From assembly GCA_964521255.1 (NCBI GenBank), contig CAZFRM010000005.1, positions 62,001 through 126,000 of the forward strand: DNA of 64,000 nucleotides, in the 5' to 3' direction. Shown in pieces: positions 43,846 to 52,400 of this stretch. The DNA is from ZC4RG29 sp964521255 (GTDB lineage Bacteria; Bacteroidota; Bacteroidia; Cytophagales; Cyclobacteriaceae). Positions within the stretch are counted from its first letter, which is position 1. Each line of letters starts with the position of its first letter. The position numbers were made by a program, and so were the translations under genes. The notes beneath the pieces were generated by a model that saw only the letters and a list, made by a program, of their open reading frames with translations, had not been told where the DNA came from and searched no databases.

Positions 43846-44808
43846 TTACTCTGCCATTACTGGTCGGTCAACAATTGATCTTGCTGTGGCTTGCAAAATT
43901 TCGAAGGCACTTTCGGCCATTCTGTTCTCTGTGTCTAATGTTGGGTTGACTTCTGCAATTTCCCATACACAAACTTTAGGATCTTTTGCCAGGGCCACAT
44001 TAAGCGCTTTGGCTTCGTCAACGGTAAGTCCGTTGGGAACAGGGGTTCCTGTACCTGTAGAGAAACGACTATCAATGCTATCAACATCAAATGAAACGTA
44101 GATGAAATCGCAATGATCCAGCATTTCCAACGCACGTTGCGCCATCACGAGAGGTCCGAGCTTTTTTACCTCTTCAGTCTCAATGAAGTTGATGTTGTAT
44201 TTATTAACAAGATAGTTCTCCGGTTTTTCCAGGTCGCGAACAGCAATATAGACGATGTCTTCCGGTAAAATTTTCGGGCCAGGCATTCCTACATCCTTAA
44301 TCTGTTCCCAATATTCCACGGTTTCTCCACGCGGATCATTTACTTTACATTCCAGGTTATCAATTCCGCATGCCATAGCCAGAGCCATTCCGTGCATGTT
44401 TCCTGATTGTGTTGTATAGGGCGTATGAAAATCAGCGTGAGCGTCAATCCAAACAACACCGAGACGTTTTTTAGGGTAAGCCTTTTTTATTCCGCAAATG
44501 GTTCCATAGGCAGTACTGTGATCACCCGCCATGATTAATGGGAAGAATCCATCGAAAATGGTTTCGTAAACTTCAAGACAAACCCTCTCCTCCATTATCA
44601 CCACACCGTCAATAAATTTGGCGTAAGAGTGTTTGGCGCCGTCAAACAACAGCTCATTCACATTTTCAACTTCGATGGACTGGTATTGCTTGAAAAAATC
44701 TGAATTAAGGTCAAGGCTGGCAATTTTCATCGCCCCAACTCCCAGACTGGCCCCACGTGTACCTGCGCCAATCTCCGACTTCACTTCTATGATCTTAATC
44801 TCTTTCAT
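43846..44808 (-). CDS. Arginase (ureohydrolase family)
   Basis: A 320-residue manganese enzyme of the arginase/agmatinase family. Metal-binding motifs are present in full: GDHSTAYG, WIDAHADFHTP and FDVDSIDSRF. SGNMHGMALA resembles the arginase substrate loop more than agmatinase, so hydrolysis of arginine to ornithine and urea is favoured. Agmatine hydrolysis to putrescine cannot be ruled out, as a divergently transcribed arginine decarboxylase follows. The ATG at 44808 gives a full-length protein. Confidence 0.9.
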   Translation of the reverse strand: MKEIKIIEVKSEIGAGTRGASLGVGAMKIASLDLNSDFFKQYQSIEVENVNELLFDGAKHSYAKFIDGVVIMEERVCLEVYETIFDGFFPLIMAGDHSTAYGTICGIKKAYPKKRLGVVWIDAHADFHTPYTTQSGNMHGMALAMACGIDNLECKVNDPRGETVEYWEQIKDVGMPGPKILPEDIVYIAVRDLEKPENYLVNKYNINFIETEEVKKLGPLVMAQRALEMLDHCDFIYVSFDVDSIDSRFSTGTGTPVPNGLTVDEAKALNVALAKDPKVCVWEIAEVNPTLDTENRMAESAFEILQATARSIVDRPVMAE

Positions 44809-45064
44809 AAGTTATAGCTTGATTTTGCCTATCCGTTTAACAAAAAGGCAAAGAATACGAGTTAAACGTCAATGATAACTTCACCAGCCATGATTTTAGC
44901 GTTAATAGAAAGTAAAATTATTTTTCTTTCCTGAAGGGATTTGTCCGCACTGGAAATCAGCCGGTTAATGTTAACAATAACGATTAACAGGATATTGCAA
45001 AGATGGCAAATTTATCAGAATATTGCACTCCCTTTGTAGTGTCGTTAACCAGTTAATCGTCAGC

Positions 45065-45157
45065 CGTTAATCGTAAATGATGCCCAGGTTAACAATGAGC
45101 AAAGAGAACGAACATTCAGTATATTGATGAATAAACCTTAACGATTTACGATTAACG
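45065..45157. repeat. 14-bp inverted repeat in the arginine decarboxylase leader
   Basis: CGTTAATCGTAAAT (45065-45078) and its exact complement ATTTACGATTAACG (45144-45157) bracket a 65-base spacer; the second arm ends 4 bp before the ATG. The 353-bp divergent gap to the arginase gene holds this and further GTTAATCG-type units, and no ORF. In mRNA the structure could mask the ribosome site. Confidence 0.6.
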
Positions 45158-45161
45158 TTAA

Positions 45162-46556
45162 ATGAAGAGTTACCGCGAGCTAATCGAGCAAACTTTTGAA
45201 TTTCCCCAGAAAGAATTTAAAGTACGCGACCATGAATTGTTGTTTAATGATGTGCATCTCATGGAGATCATTAAACAATATGGAACCCCATTAAAGCTCA
45301 CCTACCTTCCACGCATAAGCGAGAATATTCGGTTTGTGCAGGCAACCTTTAACAATGCTATCGAAAAGTTCAAATACAAAGGGACGTATACCTATGCGTA
45401 TTGTACTAAATCTTCTCACTTTTCATTTGTACTTGAAGAAGCGTTAAGGAATGATGTTCACATTGAAACCTCTTCATCTTTTGATATTCCCATTGTGCGA
45501 AGCCTTTACGAAAAAGGAAAGGTTAGCAAGGATACTTATATTATCTGCAATGGTTTCAAGATGCCGTTGTACACTCAATATGTTACTGAATTGCTGAACG
45601 ATGGTTTTCATAATTGCATTCCCATTCTCGACAAGATGGGAGAAATTGACAATTATGAACGTGATGTAAATGGTCCTTATCACCTTGGCATTCGTGTAGC
45701 AGCTGATGAAGAACCCAAGTTTGAATTTTATACTTCCCGACTTGGAATCCGCTACAGCGACATCACTCCTTTTTACAAAGAAAAGATAGCAACCAGCAGC
45801 AAGGCCTCGTTGAAAATGCTGCACTTCTTTATTAACACGGGCATAAAGGATACTGCTTATTACTGGAGTGAACTTAGCCGTTTTATTTTCAAATATTGCG
45901 AACTGCGAAAAATCTGCGATACGTTAGATTCTATTGACATAGGTGGTGGATTCCCTATTAAAACGTCACTTACCTTCCAGTACGATTACAAGTACATGAT
46001 TGAGCAAATCGTGGAGAACATCAAGTGGATATGCGATAAGAACAATGTGCCTGTACCCAACATCTTCACTGAATTCGGAAGCTATACCGTTGGCGAAAGT
46101 GGAGCGGTTTTGTATAAGGTTATTGATCAAAAACTTCAAAACGACAAAGAGCTCTGGTACATGATTGATGGCTCGTTCATCACCCACCTGCCCGATGCGT
46201 GGGGCCTCAATCAAAAATATGTACTCCTCGCTCTTAATAAGTGGGATGATCCTTATCACAAAATAAACATGGGAGGCCTTACCTGCGATTCAATGGATTA
46301 TTACAATTCTGAAGCGCACACTGGTGAGGTATTCTTGCCCATGATTAATGATGAAGAACCTCTCTACATCGGCTTTTTCCATACCGGAGCTTACCAGGAA
46401 TCGCTTGGCGGTTACGGTGGAATTCAACATTGCCTTGTACCCGCACCTAAACACGTTCTTATTGATCGAAATGAGGATGGTGAAATCACTACCAAACTTT
46501 TTGCTCCTGAACAAACCAGCGAAAGCATGCTGAAGGTGTTGGGATATAAAGCCTGA
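45162..46556 (+). CDS. Arginine decarboxylase-like PLP enzyme
   Basis: A 464-residue fold-type III PLP decarboxylase. The PLP lysine is K83 in YAYCTKSSH, the glycine-rich phosphate site is IDIGGGFPIKT, and FTEFGSYTVGESGAV and LTCDSMDYY near 335-400 are the conserved substrate/cofactor segments. It is shorter than E. coli SpeA (about 660). Bacteroidota carry this compact type, usually annotated as arginine decarboxylase, beside ureohydrolase and deoxyhypusine-synthase genes. It would supply agmatine for polyamine synthesis. Substrate specificity is inferred; diaminopimelate or ornithine decarboxylation is the main alternative. Confidence 0.82.
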   Translation: MKSYRELIEQTFEFPQKEFKVRDHELLFNDVHLMEIIKQYGTPLKLTYLPRISENIRFVQATFNNAIEKFKYKGTYTYAYCTKSSHFSFVLEEALRNDVHIETSSSFDIPIVRSLYEKGKVSKDTYIICNGFKMPLYTQYVTELLNDGFHNCIPILDKMGEIDNYERDVNGPYHLGIRVAADEEPKFEFYTSRLGIRYSDITPFYKEKIATSSKASLKMLHFFINTGIKDTAYYWSELSRFIFKYCELRKICDTLDSIDIGGGFPIKTSLTFQYDYKYMIEQIVENIKWICDKNNVPVPNIFTEFGSYTVGESGAVLYKVIDQKLQNDKELWYMIDGSFITHLPDAWGLNQKYVLLALNKWDDPYHKINMGGLTCDSMDYYNSEAHTGEVFLPMINDEEPLYIGFFHTGAYQESLGGYGGIQHCLVPAPKHVLIDRNEDGEITTKLFAPEQTSESMLKVLGYKA

Positions 46557-46559
46557 TCA

Positions 46560-46606
46560 ATGTACCGATTGATCGATGGTACCGGTTAATTCCAGAATCG
46601 GTACAT
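46560..46606 (+). terminator. Inverted repeat after the arginine decarboxylase gene
   Basis: ATGTACCGATT (46560-46570) and AATCGGTACAT (46596-46606) are perfect reverse complements, starting 3 bp after the stop. There is no T-run directly after, so termination is only probable. A GGTACATCGATTAATTGG relative occurs near 3096. Confidence 0.55.
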
Positions 46607-46799
46607 CAGCACACAAATAATTGGTACATTTTCTCATTGTTATTCGCCCCGGATTAGCTTAAATTCATTTACTCAATCCTGCCTTCTTTTTCTGGAATTT
46701 AAAGAATTACTGCTATGGAACGCTTTAACCACGTGCTTTTCTATTTATGCCGTCAGAAAAGAGGTTTCATACACATCTATAACCTAAAACATTATCCAT

Positions 46800-48926
46800 A
46801 TGAAAGTTTATGATGATAAGCACATTAAAAACATTGTGCTGCTGGGGGCGCCCAAATCCGGCAAAACCCTTCTTGCTGAGGACATGATTTACGAAGCCGG
46901 GATCATTCACCGCAGAGGTACCATCGAAGGCAAGAACACCGTATCCGACTACCACGACATTGAACAAGAAAGAGGCAACTCCGTTTTTGCTACTCCCCTA
47001 CACACCGAATGGCACGATTATAAAATTAACATAATTGACACACCGGGGTTTGATGACTTCTGTGGCGAAATGATTTCCTCCATCCGCGTAGCAGACACTT
47101 GTGTTGTAGCCATCAACGCACAACATGGAGTAGAAGTTGGGACAGAACTGGTCTGGAATTATATAGAAAATTTTGACAAGCCTGTCATTTTTGCTGTTAA
47201 CCAACTTGATCATCCAAAATCAAATTTCGATGATGCTCTTCATTCCCTCCGCAATCGCTTTGGCTCGGCTGTTACACAAATGCAATATCCTGTTACAGAG
47301 GGAGAAGGCTTCAATGCTATAATTGATTTGCTGAAAATGGTAATGTATCGCTTTCCCAGCGAAGGTGGTAAACCTGAAAAACTGGCCATCCCTTCTTCGG
47401 AAACCGAGAAAGCAAATCAACTTCACAATGAACTGGTTGAAAAAGCAGCCGAGAATGATGAAAAGTTGATGGAGAAATATTTTGAAAAGGGAACACTCGA
47501 TGAAGATGAAATGCGCTTCGGATTAAAACTCGGCATGATTCATCGCGATGTGTATCCGGTGTTCTGCATGTCGGCGAAAAAAAATATGGGCAGTGGAAGG
47601 TTAATGGGCTTTATTGATAATGTGGCGCCCTCACCCAGAGAGGCCCGGCCCGAGACAACACTCACCGGAAGTGAAATTGCTTTTGATCCCGCTCAACCAA
47701 CGGTTCTTTTCGTTTTCAAATCACATCTTGAACCAAACCTAGGCAAGCTGTCCTATTTCAAAGTAATTTCCGGCGAGGTGACATCTAATTCAGAATTAAT
47801 TAACAGCCAGACAGGCGCTGTTGAACGCTTTCACCAGCTCTTCATAATGGATGGTAAGAATCGAAATCCAATTGAAAAACTGGTTGCAGGAGATATTGGT
47901 GCAACGCTAAAATTAAAAGACACCTTTACCAACCAAACACTTCATAGCAAAGGACATGAAGTGAGCGTTCAACCTATTGAGTTCCCTGAGCCGAGGATAC
48001 GCACGGCTGTAATTGCTCAAACCAAGGGTGATGATGAGAAGATCGGTGAAGTACTGAACAAAATTCACCAGGAAGACCCTACACTTGATGTGCGCTATTC
48101 AAAAGAATTAAAACAACTTATTATATCCGCGCAGGGTGAACAACATCTTGGTGTTGCAAAATGGTATCTTGATAACGTCTACAAACTTCACACAGATTTT
48201 ATATCACCACGAATATCATATCGCGAAACAATTCGTAAACCATCAGCAGCCAGTTATCGTCACAAAAAACAATCCGGTGGCGCTGGTCAGTTTGGTGAAG
48301 TGCATTTAAAAATTGAACCCTATTTTGAGGGGATGCCGGAGCCAACAGAATTTCCTGTACGTGGTAAAGAAGTTATCGATCTTGAGTGGGGAGGCAAATT
48401 GGTATTTTATAATTGCATTGTTGGTGGTGTAATTGATGCGCGCTTCATTCCGTCTATTTTAAAAGGTGTAATGGAAAAAATGGAAGAAGGACCCATTACC
48501 GGTTCGTACGTTCGCGATGTTCGTGTAATGGTGTATGATGGGAAGATGCATCCGGTAGACAGCAATGATATATCTTTTAAAATTGCAGGGATGATGGCGT
48601 TCAAAGAAGCTTTTATGAAAGCCGAACCACAATTGCTTGAACCCTTTTATGATTTAACAGTCAACGTTCCCGAAGAAATGATGGGAGACGTGATGTCTGA
48701 TCTCCAAACGCGGCGATCATTAATTGTAGGGATGGATTCAAAAGGAAATCACCAGGTAATTAAAGCGAAGACACCGCTCTCAGAGCTTGATCGTTATTCT
48801 ACCACGTTGCGATCTTTATCACAGGGAAGAGCAAGTTTTAGTCAGCGTTTCTCAGAGTATGCGCCGATGTCTTTTGAGTTACAGCAAAAGTTGGCGAAAG
48901 AATTTCATGAAGTTGAATTGGTGTAA
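46800..48926 (+). CDS. EF-G paralogue (EF-G2-like) with altered GTPase motifs
   Basis: A 708-residue translational GTPase family protein with all five EF-G domains. The P-loop is GAPKSGKT (16-23). G2 reads ERGNSVFAT where EF-G has ERGITI. G3 is DTPGFDDF, with Phe84 where EF-G has its catalytic histidine (DTPGHVDF). G4 is NQLD instead of NKxD. Domain IV is intact (KQSGGAGQFGEV, HPVDSNDISFKIAG). In Bacteroides thetaiotaomicron an EF-G2 paralogue supports translocation without GTP hydrolysis; this protein has the changes expected for such a role. It stands alone, not with rpsL/rpsG or tuf. Confidence 0.9.
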   Translation: MKVYDDKHIKNIVLLGAPKSGKTLLAEDMIYEAGIIHRRGTIEGKNTVSDYHDIEQERGNSVFATPLHTEWHDYKINIIDTPGFDDFCGEMISSIRVADTCVVAINAQHGVEVGTELVWNYIENFDKPVIFAVNQLDHPKSNFDDALHSLRNRFGSAVTQMQYPVTEGEGFNAIIDLLKMVMYRFPSEGGKPEKLAIPSSETEKANQLHNELVEKAAENDEKLMEKYFEKGTLDEDEMRFGLKLGMIHRDVYPVFCMSAKKNMGSGRLMGFIDNVAPSPREARPETTLTGSEIAFDPAQPTVLFVFKSHLEPNLGKLSYFKVISGEVTSNSELINSQTGAVERFHQLFIMDGKNRNPIEKLVAGDIGATLKLKDTFTNQTLHSKGHEVSVQPIEFPEPRIRTAVIAQTKGDDEKIGEVLNKIHQEDPTLDVRYSKELKQLIISAQGEQHLGVAKWYLDNVYKLHTDFISPRISYRETIRKPSAASYRHKKQSGGAGQFGEVHLKIEPYFEGMPEPTEFPVRGKEVIDLEWGGKLVFYNCIVGGVIDARFIPSILKGVMEKMEEGPITGSYVRDVRVMVYDGKMHPVDSNDISFKIAGMMAFKEAFMKAEPQLLEPFYDLTVNVPEEMMGDVMSDLQTRRSLIVGMDSKGNHQVIKAKTPLSELDRYSTTLRSLSQGRASFSQRFSEYAPMSFELQQKLAKEFHEVELV

Positions 48927-48944
48927 ATCAGTTATCAGTTAATC

Positions 48945-48994
48945 GTTATCAGTTATCGGTTAATGGAATTCACTATTAACGGATAACTGATAAC
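48945..48994. terminator. 20-bp-arm inverted repeat between convergent genes
   Basis: Segments 48945-48964 and 48975-48994 are reverse complements with one mismatch around a 10-base loop, made of GTTATCAGTTATC units. It starts 18 bp after the EF-G2 stop and ends 7 bp before the convergent gene's stop, consistent with a bidirectional terminator. Confidence 0.7.
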
Positions 48995-49001
48995 TTTCTC
49001 A

Positions 49002-49805
49002 TCAAAATTCTGATTTCACTTCTTTATAATCGGATGGAATGGTGAACAATTCTGCTGAGAGTGATTCGCGCTTGACTTGTGTTGCTTCCATCAACATTTT
49101 TCCTTCCGGCCAATTCATCTCCACTTTGAGAGGAGTACCATCAATTTCTTTGAATGACATCAGGTTCCTGGTGCCACCCATCTGCTGACTGGCAAGCGAA
49201 GAGAAGTCAAAGCCTTTTATTTCCTTCGTGGCCCAGATATTTTGTAAAGTTGCTTTTCCTTTAATGGTATACTCAACAAGGTATTTGGTACATGTATAGT
49301 TTAAAATCTTTGCGGTTTCAGAAGTCTTTGTGACCTTAACTTCAGATGTATCTATTTCACTAATCTCATTGTCAGACACGGTATACGTTTTGGCATTTCT
49401 GTCAATTATGTAAGACTGATTTTTATCTTTCAGGTAGAGAAAATCACTATCAATAAAACTTCCGTCAAGTTTAGAAAGTGAATTGCCATTTTTTAATTTA
49501 ATAGTCATACCGGTGGGCAATAAGTTTCCGCCCCCATTTTTCATCATCGCCAGCATTTTTTCCATCTGCGCTTTCATTTGAGGATTTTGTTCCATCAATT
49601 TTTGAAATTGCGGATCAGCCATTTGCTTTTCCAATTCTTTAACTTTTTCCGGATCCTGCATCATCTTTTGCGCTTCCTCCATTTGAGCTTTGGCTTTTGG
49701 ATCAGTTATTTCCATTTTCATGGACCAAACTATTGTTCCCTCAAAATTTTGGGCTAAAACATTTATTGAAATGATCAATAAAATTGCGATGAGAAGGTTT
49801 TTCAT
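49002..49805 (-). CDS. Exported DUF4412-like protein
   Basis: About 267 residues from the ATG at 49805, which opens with a signal peptide (MKNLLIAILLIISINVLAQ); an upstream start at 49841 adds 12 residues. FEGTIVWSMKMEI begins the mature protein. It is followed by a lysine/methionine-rich helical insert (about 30-90, KAQMEEAQKMMQDPEKVKE) and the DUF4412 beta-strand region (YIIDRNAKTYTV, TKYLVEYTIKGK, EVKSEF at the end). It is periplasmic or outer-membrane associated. The function of the family is unknown. The helical insert looks like a coiled coil. Confidence 0.82.
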   Translation of the reverse strand: MKNLLIAILLIISINVLAQNFEGTIVWSMKMEITDPKAKAQMEEAQKMMQDPEKVKELEKQMADPQFQKLMEQNPQMKAQMEKMLAMMKNGGGNLLPTGMTIKLKNGNSLSKLDGSFIDSDFLYLKDKNQSYIIDRNAKTYTVSDNEISEIDTSEVKVTKTSETAKILNYTCTKYLVEYTIKGKATLQNIWATKEIKGFDFSSLASQQMGGTRNLMSFKEIDGTPLKVEMNWPEGKMLMEATQVKRESLSAELFTIPSDYKEVKSEF

Positions 49806-49942
49806 AAGTAATAGTTTAAGATTGAACAGTTTCCAAAACATGACTTTGGCTTAAAGAAATTGATCTGAAACAATTTTTTGAATTCAGAACGCCCTAAAAA
49901 AACAATTTTTTCAATATACCCCAATCCAGTGCACTAAAACGG

Positions 49943-49972
49943 TTGTTTAAATTGTTTCTTTTTATAGATTTG
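49943..49972 (+). promoter_or_regulatory. Bacteroidota-type promoter of the GT2 gene
   Basis: TTG at 49943-49945, a 19-bp spacer, then TAGATTTG at 49965-49972. This matches the TTG / TAnnTTTG consensus for the primary sigma factor. Transcription would start about 12 bp before the ATG at 49991. Confidence 0.7.
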
Positions 49973-49990
49973 TCGTCCTCCTTAAGCCCT

Positions 49991-50737
49991 ATGAGCAACG
50001 CCATAGTTATAATTCCTACCTACAAGGAACGCGATAATGTTGTCGCGATTATAGAGGCTGTTTTAGCTCAACCCAAAGATTTTCACGTCCTTATCATTGA
50101 TGATGGTTCCCCTGATGGCACAGCCGACCTGGTTAAAAGTCTTCAGACCCAATATAATTCACCTGATGAAACTAAACTCCACCTGATTGAGCGCAAAGGA
50201 AAGCTCGGTTTGGGTACTGCCTACTTAACGGGTTTTCAGTATGCAATCGACAAAGGATATGATTTCATTCTGGAAATGGATGCTGACTTTTCACATGACC
50301 CTAAAGATCTCAACCCTCTTTACTTATCCTGCAGCGAATTTGGGAATGATGTAGCTATCGGTTCACGTTATGCCACGGGTGTTAACGTGGTGAACTGGCC
50401 GATTGGGCGCGTATTACTTTCTTATTTTGCAAGTTCGTATGTACGCCTTATAACAGGAATGCCGATTCGCGATACAACGGCAGGTTTTGTTTGCTATCGC
50501 AAAAAAGTTTTGGAAACTATTCCGTTGGATCGTGTGAAGTTCGTTGGTTATGCCTTTCAAATTGAAATGAAATTCCTCACGTGGAAATATGGTTTTAAAC
50601 TCGCCGAGATCCCTATCATTTTTACTGAACGTGTACGCGGAGAATCAAAAATGTCGGCAGGGATTTTTAAGGAGGCTTTTTTTGGTGTGCTGCAAATGAC
50701 TATTACCAGTTGGTTTAAAAAATATATTCCAGCTTAA
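49991..50737 (+). CDS. Polyprenol monophosphomannose synthase-like GT2 glycosyltransferase
   Basis: A 248-residue GT-A fold enzyme from the ATG at 49991, right after a good promoter; 49943 is upstream of that promoter and not a real start. It has VIIPTYKERDNV, IIDDGSPDGTADLV, the metal-binding EMDADFSHDP, and a C-terminal amphipathic stretch. These fit the DPM1 group, which moves mannose (or a related sugar) from GDP-sugar to a polyprenyl phosphate at the cytoplasmic face of the membrane. It is followed after 17 bp by the stop of the convergent AAA ATPase gene. Confidence 0.92.
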   Translation: MSNAIVIIPTYKERDNVVAIIEAVLAQPKDFHVLIIDDGSPDGTADLVKSLQTQYNSPDETKLHLIERKGKLGLGTAYLTGFQYAIDKGYDFILEMDADFSHDPKDLNPLYLSCSEFGNDVAIGSRYATGVNVVNWPIGRVLLSYFASSYVRLITGMPIRDTTAGFVCYRKKVLETIPLDRVKFVGYAFQIEMKFLTWKYGFKLAEIPIIFTERVRGESKMSAGIFKEAFFGVLQMTITSWFKKYIPA

Positions 50738-50754
50738 ATATTTTCGATTTATCC

Positions 50755-52365
50755 TCAATCATTGATTATTCCTGTGATCTTTCCTTTAAGCCATTTTGTT
50801 GATACCAGTTGTTCTTTTGTCAGGTTCATGGCTGCCAAATAAACCTTATTGAATTGGTCTTTCATATCAAAGAACTTATAAAATCTTTCAAAGTCACTAC
50901 TTTTAAAATCATCAACAATCGAATCTGGATTATTATCCCTGAGCTTATCATCACTTTTAAACTCTTCATAAGTCTGTCTTGCAGAAACTATGTTGGGAAG
51001 GATATACAATAACCGTTCATTTTTCTGCTTTGTTATCTCGTCAACGTATGCTTGCTTATTAAAATCTTTAAGTTTCAGTTCTTCTATATTATCAGGATGA
51101 TAAATATAATTTTCAAAATCATAGTATTCCAGAATATGATGGTTAGGATATTTCTTTCTAATTCGCAAGACTTCCTGGTCTGATAAAAAATCTCTATCGC
51201 GAAGAGAATGATATCGGGAATCCTTTTTAACATTCAGAAAAACATCCCGCGAATCTTTTACACCAACAAAAATTACACCTGGAATCAATAACAAGTTATA
51301 GTAATCATCATTCCTGTTCTCGCAAACAATTAACTTTTTATCTCTCAATAAATCAAAAAGTATTCTCTTGGGCACAGCGATATCAAATACATCAAGTGTA
51401 TCTTTCGGTTGAGGTATTAGTTTCTGAGGTTTATCGAAATCAAAATCATCAAAATCAATAATAGAGGCCTGCTCGCTTTGCCTTGCATAATCTATGAACC
51501 CCAGTGAGTGTGAGGCGGTCCAAAACTGGCAGTCATCAGGTATCCAATTTTCGGTTATCTCCTTTAACAGATTAAATTGAAGTTTTGTATTTAAATGCAA
51601 ATCTATTTCATCAAAAAAATAAATAGAATCGTGGTATCGATCCCTCCTGACTAATAGATTAAATAAAATGTTAACGACCTCTTTCTCTCCCGCGCTCAAA
51701 TAATTATAATGAATTTCAGATCCACCCTTTTTAAAATTTATCTGAGCAACATTACCATCCAATGGAGGAATTATCTCTATTAAGGAAATTTTTGTTCCAT
51801 TTGATCCACCAAAAATATTATCGAATGCTGCATTTATTGGCGTTATATAACTAGCCTGAATTTCTTCTGATGATGCTTTATCTCTGAATATTTCCCGTAA
51901 AACCTGTTCAGATATTTTTTCAATATCATTTTCGAAACGATTATCCTTTTCAATAAACAGGCGAGGTCTGTCTGAATCTTTCTCAACATCTACCTTCCCA
52001 GCTTGACCCAATTGCGTTCTGGTTAACCTGGGCACCTGTCTAAAACTTGTCCTACCGTAGAAACTAAATTTACCTATACCTCCGGGTGAGTTTTCTACAG
52101 AAGTGAACCGGGAGGTTTCACCTGAATCAAGTTCGATAGATATATCAAAAGGATTATTATTTTTATTCAGGTAGGATAACATAAAACCGGAAGCATTTCC
52201 TTCGCCCTTTGTCACACGGTTTATATATTCAAAAGCATCAAAAACGGAAGATTTACCTGAACCATTTGAACCTATCAAAAGAACAAGCTTTGAACCTGGA
52301 ATGTGGGAAATAGTTAGTTCTGTAAACCTTTTAAAATCCTTAAGGCGAAGTGACGCAATTTTCAT
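50755..52365 (-). CDS. AAA/ABC-type ATPase fused to a TOPRIM/DUF4435-like domain (candidate phage defence)
   Basis: A 536-residue protein. Residues 1-300 form an SMC/OLD-like ATPase: Walker A GSNGSGKSS (32-40), signature LSAGEKE (223-229), Walker B SIYFFDEID (247-255) and the switch histidine in TASHSLG. Residues 340-425 look like a TOPRIM or DUF4435 nuclease: an acidic start LIVCENRNDD (E349), then GVKDSRD, SLRDRDF (D390, D392) and LEYYDFENYIY. The layout matches OLD-family nucleases and the AriA/AriB (PARIS) proteins in a single chain. Composition is visibly more AT-rich than its neighbours. It sits alone between housekeeping genes. Defence function is inferred. Confidence 0.8.
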   Translation of the reverse strand: MKIASLRLKDFKRFTELTISHIPGSKLVLLIGSNGSGKSSVFDAFEYINRVTKGEGNASGFMLSYLNKNNNPFDISIELDSGETSRFTSVENSPGGIGKFSFYGRTSFRQVPRLTRTQLGQAGKVDVEKDSDRPRLFIEKDNRFENDIEKISEQVLREIFRDKASSEEIQASYITPINAAFDNIFGGSNGTKISLIEIIPPLDGNVAQINFKKGGSEIHYNYLSAGEKEVVNILFNLLVRRDRYHDSIYFFDEIDLHLNTKLQFNLLKEITENWIPDDCQFWTASHSLGFIDYARQSEQASIIDFDDFDFDKPQKLIPQPKDTLDVFDIAVPKRILFDLLRDKKLIVCENRNDDYYNLLLIPGVIFVGVKDSRDVFLNVKKDSRYHSLRDRDFLSDQEVLRIRKKYPNHHILEYYDFENYIYHPDNIEELKLKDFNKQAYVDEITKQKNERLLYILPNIVSARQTYEEFKSDDKLRDNNPDSIVDDFKSSDFERFYKFFDMKDQFNKVYLAAMNLTKEQLVSTKWLKGKITGIIND

Positions 52366-52400
52366 ACTTTACAAATATAAGCTAACTATCAAGACAACTG

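Noticed and set aside
43846..46556. Calling the ureohydrolase agmatinase (speB) because arginine decarboxylase is next to it
   Set aside because: The substrate loop SGNMHGM looks more like arginase. The name is left as arginase, with the alternative stated.
46715..46813. A 32-codon ORF overlapping the EF-G2 start, possible leader peptide
   Set aside because: The composition is unremarkable and the frame is short enough to arise by chance. There is no ribosome site or regulatory codon run.
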